A DNA stretch of 12,630 bases from DATFAS01 sp035254305 (GCA_035254305.1 DATFAS010000210.1:1-12630), one strand, 5' to 3'. Shown: positions 1 to 6,829, numbered from the stretch's first letter. The notes: generated from the letters alone by a model not told the origin. Made by a program: numbers and translations.

Positions 1-1
1 A

Positions 2-70
2 ATGGAAGCCATACAAGGTAATTTTTCAAAAGATTTGATTCGTGAACTAAAAATAGTAAAAGTAGCATAA
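2..70 (+). CDS. 3' end of an unidentified gene (partial)
   Basis: An open frame runs from the left edge to a TAA at 68-70 and encodes a tail ending in RELKIVKVA. The first ATG in this frame (2-4) has no visible ribosome binding site because the window starts there, so it is probably internal and the gene begins outside. The stop is followed within a few bases by a good intrinsic terminator, which supports a real gene end. The 22 visible residues are too few to assign a family. Confidence 0.4.
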   Translation: MEAIQGNFSKDLIRELKIVKVA

Positions 71-73
71 TTA

Positions 74-106
74 AAAGAGCATCTACTAAGTGGTAGCTGC
101 TTTTTT
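74..106 (+). terminator. Intrinsic terminator of the left-edge gene
   Basis: The stem is AGCA-T-CTAC (78-86) against GTAG-C-TGCT (93-101): eight pairs with one internal T/C mismatch and a 6-base loop. A run of T follows (102-106) and a run of A precedes it (73-76). It lies directly after the stop at 70, so it probably ends that transcript. Confidence 0.7.
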
Positions 107-536
107 GTGTTGGTATTGATAGTTTTTTTATAAAATCAAAAGAAATAGCTTTCCTTTTTCCGTTTTCCACCTATTTTTAGGCCTGCTTTTTATTGATAGC
201 ACTGGAGTAAAGTTATCATTTTTAACAAAGGTAAAAAAAGCGCATATTTTTAACCTTTAACTAAACTTGTTCAAGGGCAAAGCCTTTAATAAATGACCCT
301 TCCTTTTATATCCTGGTGGTATTTTCTGAATTCCGGCGAAAATGTTCCTTTTTCCAGCGATGTTTCAGCGAAACTCACCTAGTTTCCAGCGAACGTTCAG
401 CGAAAGTAGATTTGTCGTTTATAAGGGCTGATCCTTGAAGTATGCAGCTACGAAAGATCTGTAACAGAAAATGCTGCACAAATTCAAACAATTGTTGAAA
501 TGAGAGCCCGATAGGCCCAAAACTATTCCATAGATA
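107..536. other. Gene-free stretch, AT-rich, holding a repeat array
   Basis: No convincing gene is present. A weak inverted repeat lies at 227-258 (AAAGGT...ACCTTT, extended by A/T pairs after one mismatch). The CAGCGAA array occupies about 334-407. At 428-514 a short plus-strand frame without ATG or ribosome binding site ends in TAG; it reads like ordinary coding sequence (residues ..SVTENAAQIQTIVEM..) and could be a gene remnant, but I recognise no family. The right end passes into the promoter of the rhodanese operon. Confidence 0.5.
334..407 (+). repeat. CAGCGAA repeat array, copy 1
   Basis: CAGCGA/CAGCGAA occurs at 355, 366, 387 and 398, and a variant CGGCGAA at 334. The start-to-start steps are 21, 11, 21, 11, so the array has a 32-bp period made of an 11- and a 21-bp step. 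Bases 351-407 match 3897-3953 (copy 2) at 49 of 57 positions, in the same orientation and with the same spacing. Steps of 11 and 21 bp are close to one and two helical turns, so the motifs would lie on roughly one face of the DNA. The function is unknown; I see no transposase and no obvious target-site duplication. Confidence 0.75.
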
Positions 537-565
537 TTGACAATCGGGTTTCCACATACTATTAT
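537..565 (+). promoter_or_regulatory. Sigma-A-type promoter of the rhodanese/CoA-disulfide reductase operon
   Basis: The -35 is TTGACA (537-542), the spacer is 17 bp, and the -10 is TATTAT (560-565). Transcription would start near 572, giving a leader of about 40 bases before the ATG at 612. The -35 and spacing match the vegetative consensus exactly, and the position suits the two-gene operon downstream. Confidence 0.75.
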
Positions 566-583
566 ATACGTATAGGGGTATAT
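564..583. promoter_or_regulatory. Putative CsoR/CstR-like operator
   Basis: An inverted repeat ATATAC (564-569) / GTATAT (578-583) has an 8-base centre, GTATAGGG. It overlaps the -10 and the predicted start site, which fits a repressor site. The arrangement of ATAC and a G-run before GTAT resembles operators of the CsoR/CstR family. CstR is a persulfide sensor that commonly controls rhodanese and CoA-disulfide-reductase genes. No such regulator gene lies in the window, so the assignment is inference. Confidence 0.45.
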
Positions 584-611
584 GTAAAATGATTAAACGG
601 AGGAATCAACT

Positions 612-944
612 ATGTTTGGATGGTTTGGGGCAAATAAGAAAGGTTGGCAAAACATCACACCCAAAGAAGTTGAAGCATTAATCCAAGCGAAAAGAGATAT
701 CCAAATTATTGATGTCAGGGAATTAGCTGAATATAATGAGGGACATATTAAGCAAGCCAAATGGATTCCACTAGGTCAACTGAGGACCAGACACCAAGAG
801 ATAAATAATAAAGAAACAATCGTTGTTTGTTACAGTGGTGGCAGAAGTCGAAAGGCATGTGACATCTTAGCCTCTCTAGGTCACACGAATCTGAAAAATA
901 TGGTGGGCGGAATGATGAATTGGGAAGGAAAAATCACCCGCTAA
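612..944 (+). CDS. Single-domain rhodanese (sulfurtransferase)
   Basis: A 110-residue cytoplasmic protein consisting of one rhodanese domain. It shows the IDVRE motif (33-37), GHI (44-46), and the active-site loop CYSGGRS with catalytic Cys73, followed by a C-terminal GG..NW segment. Family members carry sulfane sulfur as a persulfide on this cysteine and pass it to acceptors such as thiols or sulfite. The ATG at 612 follows GGAGG with an 8-base gap. It is the first gene of an operon with the CoA-disulfide reductase/rhodanese fusion 65 bp downstream, and no terminator lies between them. This pairing suggests a role in handling persulfides and low-molecular-weight thiols. The physiological sulfur donor cannot be read from sequence. 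Confidence 0.9.
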   Translation: MFGWFGANKKGWQNITPKEVEALIQAKRDIQIIDVRELAEYNEGHIKQAKWIPLGQLRTRHQEINNKETIVVCYSGGRSRKACDILASLGHTNLKNMVGGMMNWEGKITR

Positions 945-1009
945 TTGAGAGGGTCTCGTGAAAAAAGATGATCCCCCAAAAAGCTTAATCTTAACAGGAG
1001 GTTCTAGCC

Positions 1010-2671
1010 ATGAGTAACAAAGTGTTAATCGTTGGAGGAGTAGCAGGAGGTGCTTCTGCTGCGGCAAGACTTAGACGGCTCGATGAGCAAGCAGAAATCA
1101 TCCTATTCGAAAGAGATGAGCACATCTCTTTTGCAAACTGTGGGCTGCCTTACTACATTGGTGAAACGATAAAAGATCGAAATAAACTTCTAGTACAGAC
1201 TCCCGAATCGATGAAAACAAGATTTAATCTTGATGTAAGAAATTTTAGTGAAGTGATCCATATTGATGCAAAGAACAAAAGAGTGACGGTAAGGAGTCAA
1301 GAGAAGGGAACCTATGAAGAAAGTTATGATTCCCTCATTCTCTCACCAGGCGCGAAGGCATTAAAACCACCAATTCCAGGTGTCGACCATCCTAAAATTT
1401 TCACCTTAAGAAACATTGCGGATACAGATGCTATCAAGGCTTACGTGGATCAAAACGATACCAAATCCGCCATTGTGATTGGCGGTGGATATGTTGGTGT
1501 GGAGATGGCAGAAAATCTGAAAGAAAGAGGACTTGAAGTGACACTCTGTGAAGCAGCTCCACATATTCTTGCGCCTTTCGATTCGGATATGGTTGTGATG
1601 GCAGAGAAAGAATTAGAAAAACACGGGATTAAGTTGATTTTAAATGATGGTGTGAAAGCCTTCCATGATGTGGCTGGGCAAGTTGAAGTGGTATTAAACA
1701 GTGAAACCATGCTGAAAGCTGATCTCATTATTCTAGCAATCGGGGTGGCTCCAGATACGGCCTTTCTTAAAGAAACAGGTCTAAATCTAGGATCACGAGG
1801 TCATATTATCGTTAATGACAGAATGCAAACCAATCTGGAGGGTGTCTATGCTGTAGGTGATGCGATCGAAGTCGTAGATTATATTACTAAGCAAAAAGCG
1901 GCGATCCCATTAGCAGGCCCTGCCAATAAACAAGGAAGAATAGCGGCTGACAATATTTGTGGAATCGAATCAACCTATAAAGGAACCCAAGGAACTGCGA
2001 TTATTAAAATCTTTGATTTAACGGCTGCAAGCACAGGTGCAAACGAAAGAACGTTGCAACGATTAAACATTCCTTACAAGGTGATCTATGTTCATCCTGT
2101 ATCCCACGCCTCCTATTATCCGGATGCAAAGCCAATGTCTCTTAAGCTCATCTTTAATGATGAAGGCAGGATCTTAGGTGCACAGGGAATAGGAAGTGAC
2201 GGAGTGGACAAGAGAATCGACGTGATCGCAACCGCCATCCGATTAGGTGGAACGGTCGAAGATTTAACCGAGCTTGAATTATGTTATGCACCACCCTATT
2301 CATCAGCGAAAGACCCTGTCAATATGGCTGGATTTGTAGCACAAAATGTTTTAGCTGGAAGGTCCCATATGATTCCTTGGCAATATTTAGCTGAGTTTGA
2401 AGATGAGGACTATCTCCTAATCGACGTACGAACAACCGAAGAATTTGAAAATGGTCACATGAGTGGGGCAGTCAATATTCCAGTCGATCAATTAAGAGAA
2501 AGATTACAAGAATTAGATAAAAACAAGACGATCATTGAATATTGCCAAGTTGGGTTAAGAGGCTATATTGCTGACAGAATTCTAACCCAGAATGGCTTTA
2601 CAGTTTTAAATGTGACGGGAGGATATAAAACATCCGCTATTCTTGATTGGGATCCAAGCAAATCTAAGTGA
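1010..2671 (+). CDS. CoA-disulfide reductase with C-terminal rhodanese domain (CoADR-RHD)
   Basis: A 553-residue fusion flavoprotein. The N-terminal part is a pyridine-nucleotide disulfide oxidoreductase: FAD-binding glycine motif (GGVAGG, 9-14), single redox cysteine in SFANCGLP (Cys44), NAD(P)H-binding motif GGGYVG (158-163), and FAD motif YAVGDA (280-285). A dimerisation domain follows, with tyrosines in HASYYPDA (369-370) and CYAPPYSSAKDPVN (426, 430). The C-terminal rhodanese domain (about 455-550) has IDVRT and the active loop CQVGLRG with Cys512. Length, Cys44 and the rhodanese cysteine position match the Bacillus anthracis type. Such enzymes reduce CoA disulfide and CoA persulfide using NAD(P)H. 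The ATG at 1010 follows AGGAGG (996-1001). It is the second gene of the operon and is followed by a terminator. Confidence 0.92.
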   Translation: MSNKVLIVGGVAGGASAAARLRRLDEQAEIILFERDEHISFANCGLPYYIGETIKDRNKLLVQTPESMKTRFNLDVRNFSEVIHIDAKNKRVTVRSQEKGTYEESYDSLILSPGAKALKPPIPGVDHPKIFTLRNIADTDAIKAYVDQNDTKSAIVIGGGYVGVEMAENLKERGLEVTLCEAAPHILAPFDSDMVVMAEKELEKHGIKLILNDGVKAFHDVAGQVEVVLNSETMLKADLIILAIGVAPDTAFLKETGLNLGSRGHIIVNDRMQTNLEGVYAVGDAIEVVDYITKQKAAIPLAGPANKQGRIAADNICGIESTYKGTQGTAIIKIFDLTAASTGANERTLQRLNIPYKVIYVHPVSHASYYPDAKPMSLKLIFNDEGRILGAQGIGSDGVDKRIDVIATAIRLGGTVEDLTELELCYAPPYSSAKDPVNMAGFVAQNVLAGRSHMIPWQYLAEFEDEDYLLIDVRTTEEFENGHMSGAVNIPVDQLRERLQELDKNKTIIEYCQVGLRGYIADRILTQNGFTVLNVTGGYKTSAILDWDPSKSK

Positions 2672-2728
2672 GAAGAAAGCTATATTAAATCAGTAATTCT
2701 TTTTAAGAAAAACAGTAGAAAGAAATGG

Positions 2729-2760
2729 GTCAAACTTTTATTCAAGTTTGACTTTTTTTA
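2729..2760 (+). terminator. Terminator after the CoADR-RHD gene
   Basis: A perfect 9-bp stem GTCAAACTT (2729-2737) / AAGTTTGAC (2744-2752) with a 6-base loop and seven T's on the plus strand. It lies between two convergent genes. The minus-strand side has a T/C-rich but weaker tail, so it may also serve splB. Confidence 0.85.
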
Positions 2761-2766
2761 ATTTTT

Positions 2767-3792
2767 TCAGACAAAGTAATTGATAGTTGAATGAGGAAAT
2801 AATTCAGAAATGACCTTTTCAAAAAGGATCTTCATCTCATTTACTGTTTCTGATGGATACACATATTTAAATCTACCGTATCTTCCCCATTTCAGCTTTC
2901 GATTCTCTTCATTTAAGTCCAGCTTTGTTTTGGGATACCTTATTAAGATAGTATTTTTAGCTACCTTCGTGAAACGATGTTGAATAAGCTCAAAGGTTAA
3001 ATCTCTAATTTCCACATTTTTTAGCCGTAATTGCAGTTTATATAGAAGTTGTGTATATTCGTCTTCCCATCCTTCATATTTCATAATTGGTGCAATGATA
3101 AACCCAAGGGGGTATCCGCTTTCTGCAATCTTTCCTGCTGCCTCAATTCTTTCCTCTAAGCTTGATGTAGAAGGTTCAAAATTGCGTATGACATAACTGC
3201 TGTTAATTGAGAAGCGAATTCTTGTATGTCCTCTATGATCGATTCCCAAAAGACTATCAACATTTGAAAACTTCGTTACAAACCTTAATCGACCAAACTC
3301 CTGCTTCCCAATATATTCAATATAATGTTTTAACGCACCAGTTAAATGCTCTACAGAAACAGGATCTCCTGTACATGCAGCTTCAAATCGTGTAATCTCC
3401 GGTTTTCTTTCCTCAATATAATTTTTGGCTTTTTCCAGAATCTCATCTAAATTGACATAAACCCGTATGTATGGTTTGGCACTCAACGTTGTTTGCAGAT
3501 AACAATAGTGGCAATGTCCAGCACAACCTGTTGTTAAGGGAATGGCATATTCGGCAGAAGGTTTAGAGGTATCAAATTTTAAAGTTTTTCTTACTCCTAC
3601 AACCAAGGTTCTTTTTGCATTTCGATATTTCTCTGATTCTGTTTCACCCGGAATCCCTCTTACTTGATTATGAGAAGTTGTCATTTTTATAGGAATACCT
3701 GTTTTTTGGAAATACTTATGCAACTTGATTCCTAATGGATACTCTAATGATTCAGGTTCAAAAAATACAAGATCAGGGTTAAATTGCTTCAA
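2767..3792 (-). CDS. splB: Spore photoproduct lyase (radical SAM DNA repair enzyme)
   Basis: A 341-residue protein, close to the usual 342 of Bacillus subtilis SplB and alignable along its length. It carries the radical-SAM cluster motif C-AGH-C-HY-C (Cys90, Cys94, Cys97) followed by YLQTT. Cys140 in EAACTGDP corresponds to the catalytic hydrogen-donor Cys141 of B. subtilis. Other conserved stretches include RFSIN, FELIQHRFTK, YPKTKL and KWGRYG. The enzyme reverts the UV-induced spore photoproduct (5-thyminyl-5,6-dihydrothymine) in DNA during germination, using S-adenosylmethionine. The start is TTG (3792-3790), set by AAGGGGG nine bases upstream and by alignment of the N-terminus with B. subtilis. 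The gene stands alone: no splA precedes it, unlike the B. subtilis splAB operon. Expression in the forespore is inferred from the upstream promoter. Confidence 0.95.
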   Translation of the reverse strand: MKQFNPDLVFFEPESLEYPLGIKLHKYFQKTGIPIKMTTSHNQVRGIPGETESEKYRNAKRTLVVGVRKTLKFDTSKPSAEYAIPLTTGCAGHCHYCYLQTTLSAKPYIRVYVNLDEILEKAKNYIEERKPEITRFEAACTGDPVSVEHLTGALKHYIEYIGKQEFGRLRFVTKFSNVDSLLGIDHRGHTRIRFSINSSYVIRNFEPSTSSLEERIEAAGKIAESGYPLGFIIAPIMKYEGWEDEYTQLLYKLQLRLKNVEIRDLTFELIQHRFTKVAKNTILIRYPKTKLDLNEENRKLKWGRYGRFKYVYPSETVNEMKILFEKVISELFPHSTINYFV

Positions 3793-3860
3793 TTGGAGTA
3801 TCCCCCTTAAAGTGTCCCAGCTTCATGAGAATTGGAAATGGCTTTGTTAAGTATTGGTCA

Positions 3861-3890
3861 TATTATGTATTAATTTACAGCCGATATACA
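3861..3890 (-). promoter_or_regulatory. Sigma-G-like promoter of splB
   Basis: On the minus strand, TGTATA (3890-3885) and CATAATA (3867-3861) are separated by 17 bp. This closely matches the forespore sigma-G pattern (about TGAATA / CATACTA). Transcription would start around 3854, leaving a leader of about 60 bases before the TTG start. SplB of B. subtilis is known to be sigma-G dependent, which supports the reading. Confidence 0.6.
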
Positions 3891-3896
3891 GGGGAT

Positions 3897-3953
3897 TTTT
3901 CAGCTATGTTTCAGCGAAAATCGGCTAGATTCCAGCGAACCATCAGCGAAAGT
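3897..3953 (+). repeat. CAGCGAA repeat array, copy 2
   Basis: Motifs occur at 3901 (CAGCTA variant), 3912, 3933 and 3944 (all CAGCGAA). The steps are 11, 21, 11, identical to copy 1, and 49 of 57 bases match 351-407. A further relative, CAGCCGA, lies at 3878 inside the spacer of the splB promoter. The array ends only a few bases upstream of the splB -35, between splB and the ECF sigma region. Function unknown. Confidence 0.75.
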
Positions 3954-3979
3954 TTGAACGATTACGGTAAAGCCCTTTC

Positions 3980-4198
3980 GTGCTTATATTTATCAAGGGT
4001 TTAAAACTAATTTCGTTCTGCCCCAATCATTCAGAAATTATAAATAATGCAAAAAAATGGGTGTTACCGCAACTACAATTTGAATTTTGTACCGATCATC
4101 AGAGTCATTGGAGGTGTTTTTTTGAAAGAAATACTTTTTCCTGCTTAGCTTGTGGGAGGGGGTTCATTTTGATATTGGATTCGGTTGGAAAAAAATAA
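3980..4198 (+). CDS. Uncertain ORF between the repeat array and the sigma factor
   Basis: A 72-codon open frame that would start at GTG (3980). There is no clear ribosome binding site, and the predicted product (with a C..CG pair near its end) matches no family I recognise. Within it, two stretches look like ribosome binding sites followed by TTG in another frame (GGAGGTG near 4111, GGGAGGGGG near 4154), each opening only 8-9 codons. The stretch 3954-4315 may therefore hold gene debris rather than a working gene. No convincing promoter for the downstream sigma gene is seen except a weak TTACCT (4253) - 18 bp - TATAAG (4277). Confidence 0.15.
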   Translation: MLIFIKGLKLISFCPNHSEIINNAKKWVLPQLQFEFCTDHQSHWRCFFERNTFSCLACGRGFILILDSVGKK

Positions 4199-4315
4199 AT
4201 AGATTGGAACTTGTGCAACTTCGGATTAAGAGATTTATTTTTAGATGATGTGTTACCTTTTGATCTTTGAATCGTTTATAAGAGTAGATTCAATAAATGG
4301 GATGAGGAGGAAAAA

Positions 4316-4348
4316 ATGAAGGGAATGGTATTCGCTATACTGGGGTGA
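4316..4348 (+). CDS. Possible 10-codon leader peptide upstream of the ECF sigma factor
   Basis: ATG at 4316 follows a very strong ribosome binding site (GAGGAGG, 4304-4310). It encodes MKGMVFAILG and stops at TGA 4346-4348, four bases before the sigma ATG at 4353. It is in a different frame from the sigma gene, so it is not an N-terminal extension. The stop lies in GGGGTGAT, which itself resembles the sigma ribosome binding site. This would allow translational coupling: ribosomes ending here could restart at 4353. The existence of the peptide is inferred only from signals. Confidence 0.4.
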   Translation: MKGMVFAILG

Positions 4349-4352
4349 TTGC

Positions 4353-4859
4353 ATGAAGGATCAATTTATTTTGATTTACGATCAATATTTTGATGACGTC
4401 TATCGATATGTTCTTTTAAAAGTAGGAAATAAGTGGGACACAGACGATATCGTAAGTGATATTTTTCGTAAAGTATTTGAAAAAATTCATACAACTAGAG
4501 AGATTGAAAATGTAAAAGCGTGGTTAATGATCATTGCTCGTCACACGGTTATCGACCACTATCGGAAGAGGCGAGAGGTTACGCTTGGCGATGATGTTGA
4601 AAGATATACCTATCCTGTATTATTTGAAGATCGATTAGAAAAAGTGGATGATCTAGTTTGCTTAAAGAAATCGATACAAAGACTTGAAAAAGAGGAATTA
4701 GAAATTATGAATTTGCATTATTTTTGTGAGATGAAATACAAGGAGATTGGGGATGTACTAGGAAAAACAGAATCAGCGATCAAAATGAAATCGTCTAGGC
4801 TCATAAAGAAAATCACGATTTTCGTGAGGCAATGTTTGGAGGAATCGGAAAATGGATGA
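4353..4859 (+). CDS. ECF-type RNA polymerase sigma factor (sigma-70 family, group 4)
   Basis: A 168-residue protein with the two-domain ECF layout. Region 2 (about 7-75) has YDQYFDDVYRYV, the DDIVSDIF core-binding segment and the NVKAWLMIIARHTVIDHYRKR helix that recognises the -10. A short linker leads to region 4 (about 105-155), with LEKEELEIMNLHYF and a helix-turn-helix, MKYKEIGDVLGKTESAIKMK, that reads the -35. Regions 1 and 3 are absent, as usual for ECF factors. The ATG at 4353 follows GGGGTGAT. The gene overlaps the next one by 8 bases (ATGGATGA), the typical arrangement for a sigma factor and its cognate anti-sigma factor. The target regulon cannot be read; I found no clear ECF-type autoregulatory promoter upstream. 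Confidence 0.9.
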   Translation: MKDQFILIYDQYFDDVYRYVLLKVGNKWDTDDIVSDIFRKVFEKIHTTREIENVKAWLMIIARHTVIDHYRKRREVTLGDDVERYTYPVLFEDRLEKVDDLVCLKKSIQRLEKEELEIMNLHYFCEMKYKEIGDVLGKTESAIKMKSSRLIKKITIFVRQCLEESENG

Positions 4860-6783
4860 AAAACAGCTTGATGAGGCGTTTACTCGATTGAAACAACAAT
4901 TGCCAGTAAATCAGGATTTAAAGAAGAACCTTCGTCAATCTATTCTGGCCAAGTCCCCTCAGAAAAAGTGGTGGCAGCGAATGGCTTATATTGGGGTAAT
5001 TGCAGCGGCTTTAATTTTTATGTTTATGAATATTACTCCAGAAAGGATGATGAATAAGGTTCAAGCAGCATCACTCAAAATATCGAATCAACAGTCATTT
5101 GTTGAATTAGGTGTGGGCAACCCAAATGGAGTAGCGGAATATAATGGAACATTGTATGTGCCCGTAGCCCAGCAGGGTTTATTCAGCTATAATTCTCAGG
5201 GATTTCATAAACTTCTCGACGGTGATTTCGAACAGATTCGAATAAGTGAGGATGGCAAAAAACTTCTTCTTTCACAAGCTGGCAGCATCGAGCTTTACAA
5301 TCTTGAAAAGAAAAGAATAGAGACGTTGTTTAAGGAAACTTCAACATCTATTTTGTACCAGCATCCAGCATGGAAGGACAATGATCATATTTTATTTGTA
5401 AAAAAGGATCCTCAAAATTCAAAGGCTGAAACGGAGATATTCGAGCTTGATTTAAAAACATCTAAAGAAACGAGGATTACGAATGGGGATTTTCCATCCT
5501 ATGTTGGGGATGGTGCACTAGTATTAGAAAGAGAGGATCAGATTCTTTATCGAAATTTAAAGGATGGGTCAGAAAAAAAGATAGACGATGGGCATTCTCC
5601 TAGTGTTTCCAAGAATCATCAATACGTGGCATATGTCAAAACAGAGCTTGCGCAATCAAACTCAACACCTGCAAATACGTTTCGTATGGAAAATGTGTGG
5701 ATAGCGGATTTAGACTTTACTAGCAAAAAACAGGTTACAACGAACATTCCACAGAATGATGACTTAGAGCAGACCTTAAGCACAAATGAGCCTGCAATTC
5801 TAGGAAAGTATGGTTACGTGCAGCCGAGCTGGAATGGTAAGGGAGATCGTCTTTACGTAATTAAGCGATTAAATGGACCGAATGAATCAACTGTATCAAG
5901 TCGGCTTATGAAGATAGACTTAACGCCAAATAAATTAACGGCAGAAGAGACGGTGAAGCGATTTATTCAAGCCTTAACTGTAAGAGATGATGATTATGCA
6001 AAAAGTTTGATGAAAAACCCACCAAAGTATTTGACTGGTTCTAATCCTCGTTGTGTCGGATATAAAATCATTTCTAGTGGAAAATTGGGAGAGCAAGAAT
6101 ATGTAGATGCAGATATCTACTGGAGCTATACTGCAAATCCATACTATAAAGTTGTAAAATCAAGGTATTTTGTATCACCTAGCGAGAATGGTTATCTGAT
6201 TGATCAAGTGCAGGATAAGAGTATTAGTGAATTCAATGGATTTGAGAAGCAAACCGTGAAGTTCATTCAAGATGGAAAAGAACAAGTGCTTTTTAGTCAA
6301 AAGGAAATTCCAGCATCCTTGCTTCCTGAAGGGAATGTACGCATCGCCTCACTCGCTTATCGGGAAATGGCAAATACCCTGATTGTGTGCCTACAAATCA
6401 TGAAGGATCAAAATCAATCCGCATTTGTCAGGTTGCTACAATATAATATTCATGATCGATCCTTTTCACTTATTGGGGATCTCAAGGAGCTTAAAAATGA
6501 AGCGAATGTAGGCATCGCCTTCGCTTCTATCAATCCAGATGAGCAAATTCTTTCCTTAGACTTATACAGTGGAGGAAGCGGGCATACCACATTTTATACC
6601 GTTTTATATACATTAGATTCCCAGCAAATGGTTATGTTGAGTGATAAGTTCATAGACACGCAAATCGATAAGGTACGTACGGATTGGTGGGATGGGGATG
6701 ATTTCATCTTCGAGATTCAAAGTCACGGACAAACATTAAAATATAAGTATAATAAGGAGAAGGATTTGTTAGAAGGTTGGTAG
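4852..6783 (+). CDS. Membrane-anchored propeller-like protein, probable anti-sigma/sensor for the ECF factor
   Basis: 643 residues. The N-terminal 44 residues are charged and likely cytoplasmic. One hydrophobic segment (about 45-60, after KKWWQR) would span the membrane, leaving about 580 residues outside. Residues 84-355 hold repeated short beta-rich units of the TolB/WD-propeller kind (e.g. IRISEDGKKLLLS, PSVSKNHQYVAYV, VQPSWNGKGDRLYVIKR). Residues 362-455 (AEETVKRFIQALTVRDDDYAKSLM...) resemble an NTF2-like insert, and 465-643 return to beta-rich repeats. No zinc-finger HxxxCxxC motif is present. Translational overlap with the sigma gene argues that the short inner segment binds sigma and the exterior senses a ligand or envelope state. 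The anti-sigma role is inferred. An alternative is a secreted or lipid-free effector co-expressed with sigma. Confidence 0.65.
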   Translation: MDEKQLDEAFTRLKQQLPVNQDLKKNLRQSILAKSPQKKWWQRMAYIGVIAAALIFMFMNITPERMMNKVQAASLKISNQQSFVELGVGNPNGVAEYNGTLYVPVAQQGLFSYNSQGFHKLLDGDFEQIRISEDGKKLLLSQAGSIELYNLEKKRIETLFKETSTSILYQHPAWKDNDHILFVKKDPQNSKAETEIFELDLKTSKETRITNGDFPSYVGDGALVLEREDQILYRNLKDGSEKKIDDGHSPSVSKNHQYVAYVKTELAQSNSTPANTFRMENVWIADLDFTSKKQVTTNIPQNDDLEQTLSTNEPAILGKYGYVQPSWNGKGDRLYVIKRLNGPNESTVSSRLMKIDLTPNKLTAEETVKRFIQALTVRDDDYAKSLMKNPPKYLTGSNPRCVGYKIISSGKLGEQEYVDADIYWSYTANPYYKVVKSRYFVSPSENGYLIDQVQDKSISEFNGFEKQTVKFIQDGKEQVLFSQKEIPASLLPEGNVRIASLAYREMANTLIVCLQIMKDQNQSAFVRLLQYNIHDRSFSLIGDLKELKNEANVGIAFASINPDEQILSLDLYSGGSGHTTFYTVLYTLDSQQMVMLSDKFIDTQIDKVRTDWWDGDDFIFEIQSHGQTLKYKYNKEKDLLEGW

Positions 6784-6805
6784 ACTTAAACAAAAATTCA
6801 AAATT

Positions 6806-6829
6806 AGCTGCTTTAAGCGGCTTTTTTTT
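6806..6829 (+). terminator. Terminator of the sigma/anti-sigma operon
   Basis: AGCTGC (6806-6811) / GCGGCT (6817-6822), six pairs including one G-U, loop TTTAA, then seven T's. It lies 23 bases after the stop codon. Confidence 0.8.

Noticed and set aside
227..258. AAAGGT...ACCTTT hairpin as a terminator
   Set aside because: It has no T-tract on either side, an A/T-rich stem with a mismatch, and no gene nearby that would end there.
428..514. Plus-strand frame ending ..SVTENAAQIQTIVEMRAR
   Set aside because: Its composition looks coding, but it has no start codon or ribosome binding site, is under 30 codons and matches no family I know. It is mentioned only as a possible remnant in the gene-free stretch.
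375..557. Minus-strand 60-codon ORF upstream of the rhodanese gene
   Set aside because: It overlaps the CAGCGAA array and the operon promoter, has no ribosome binding site and resembles no protein.
4200..4315. ECF-type (AAC/CGT) autoregulatory promoter upstream of the sigma gene
   Set aside because: AAC-containing hexamers occur (e.g. near 4214) but no CGT-type -10 lies at 16-17 bp, so I did not annotate one.
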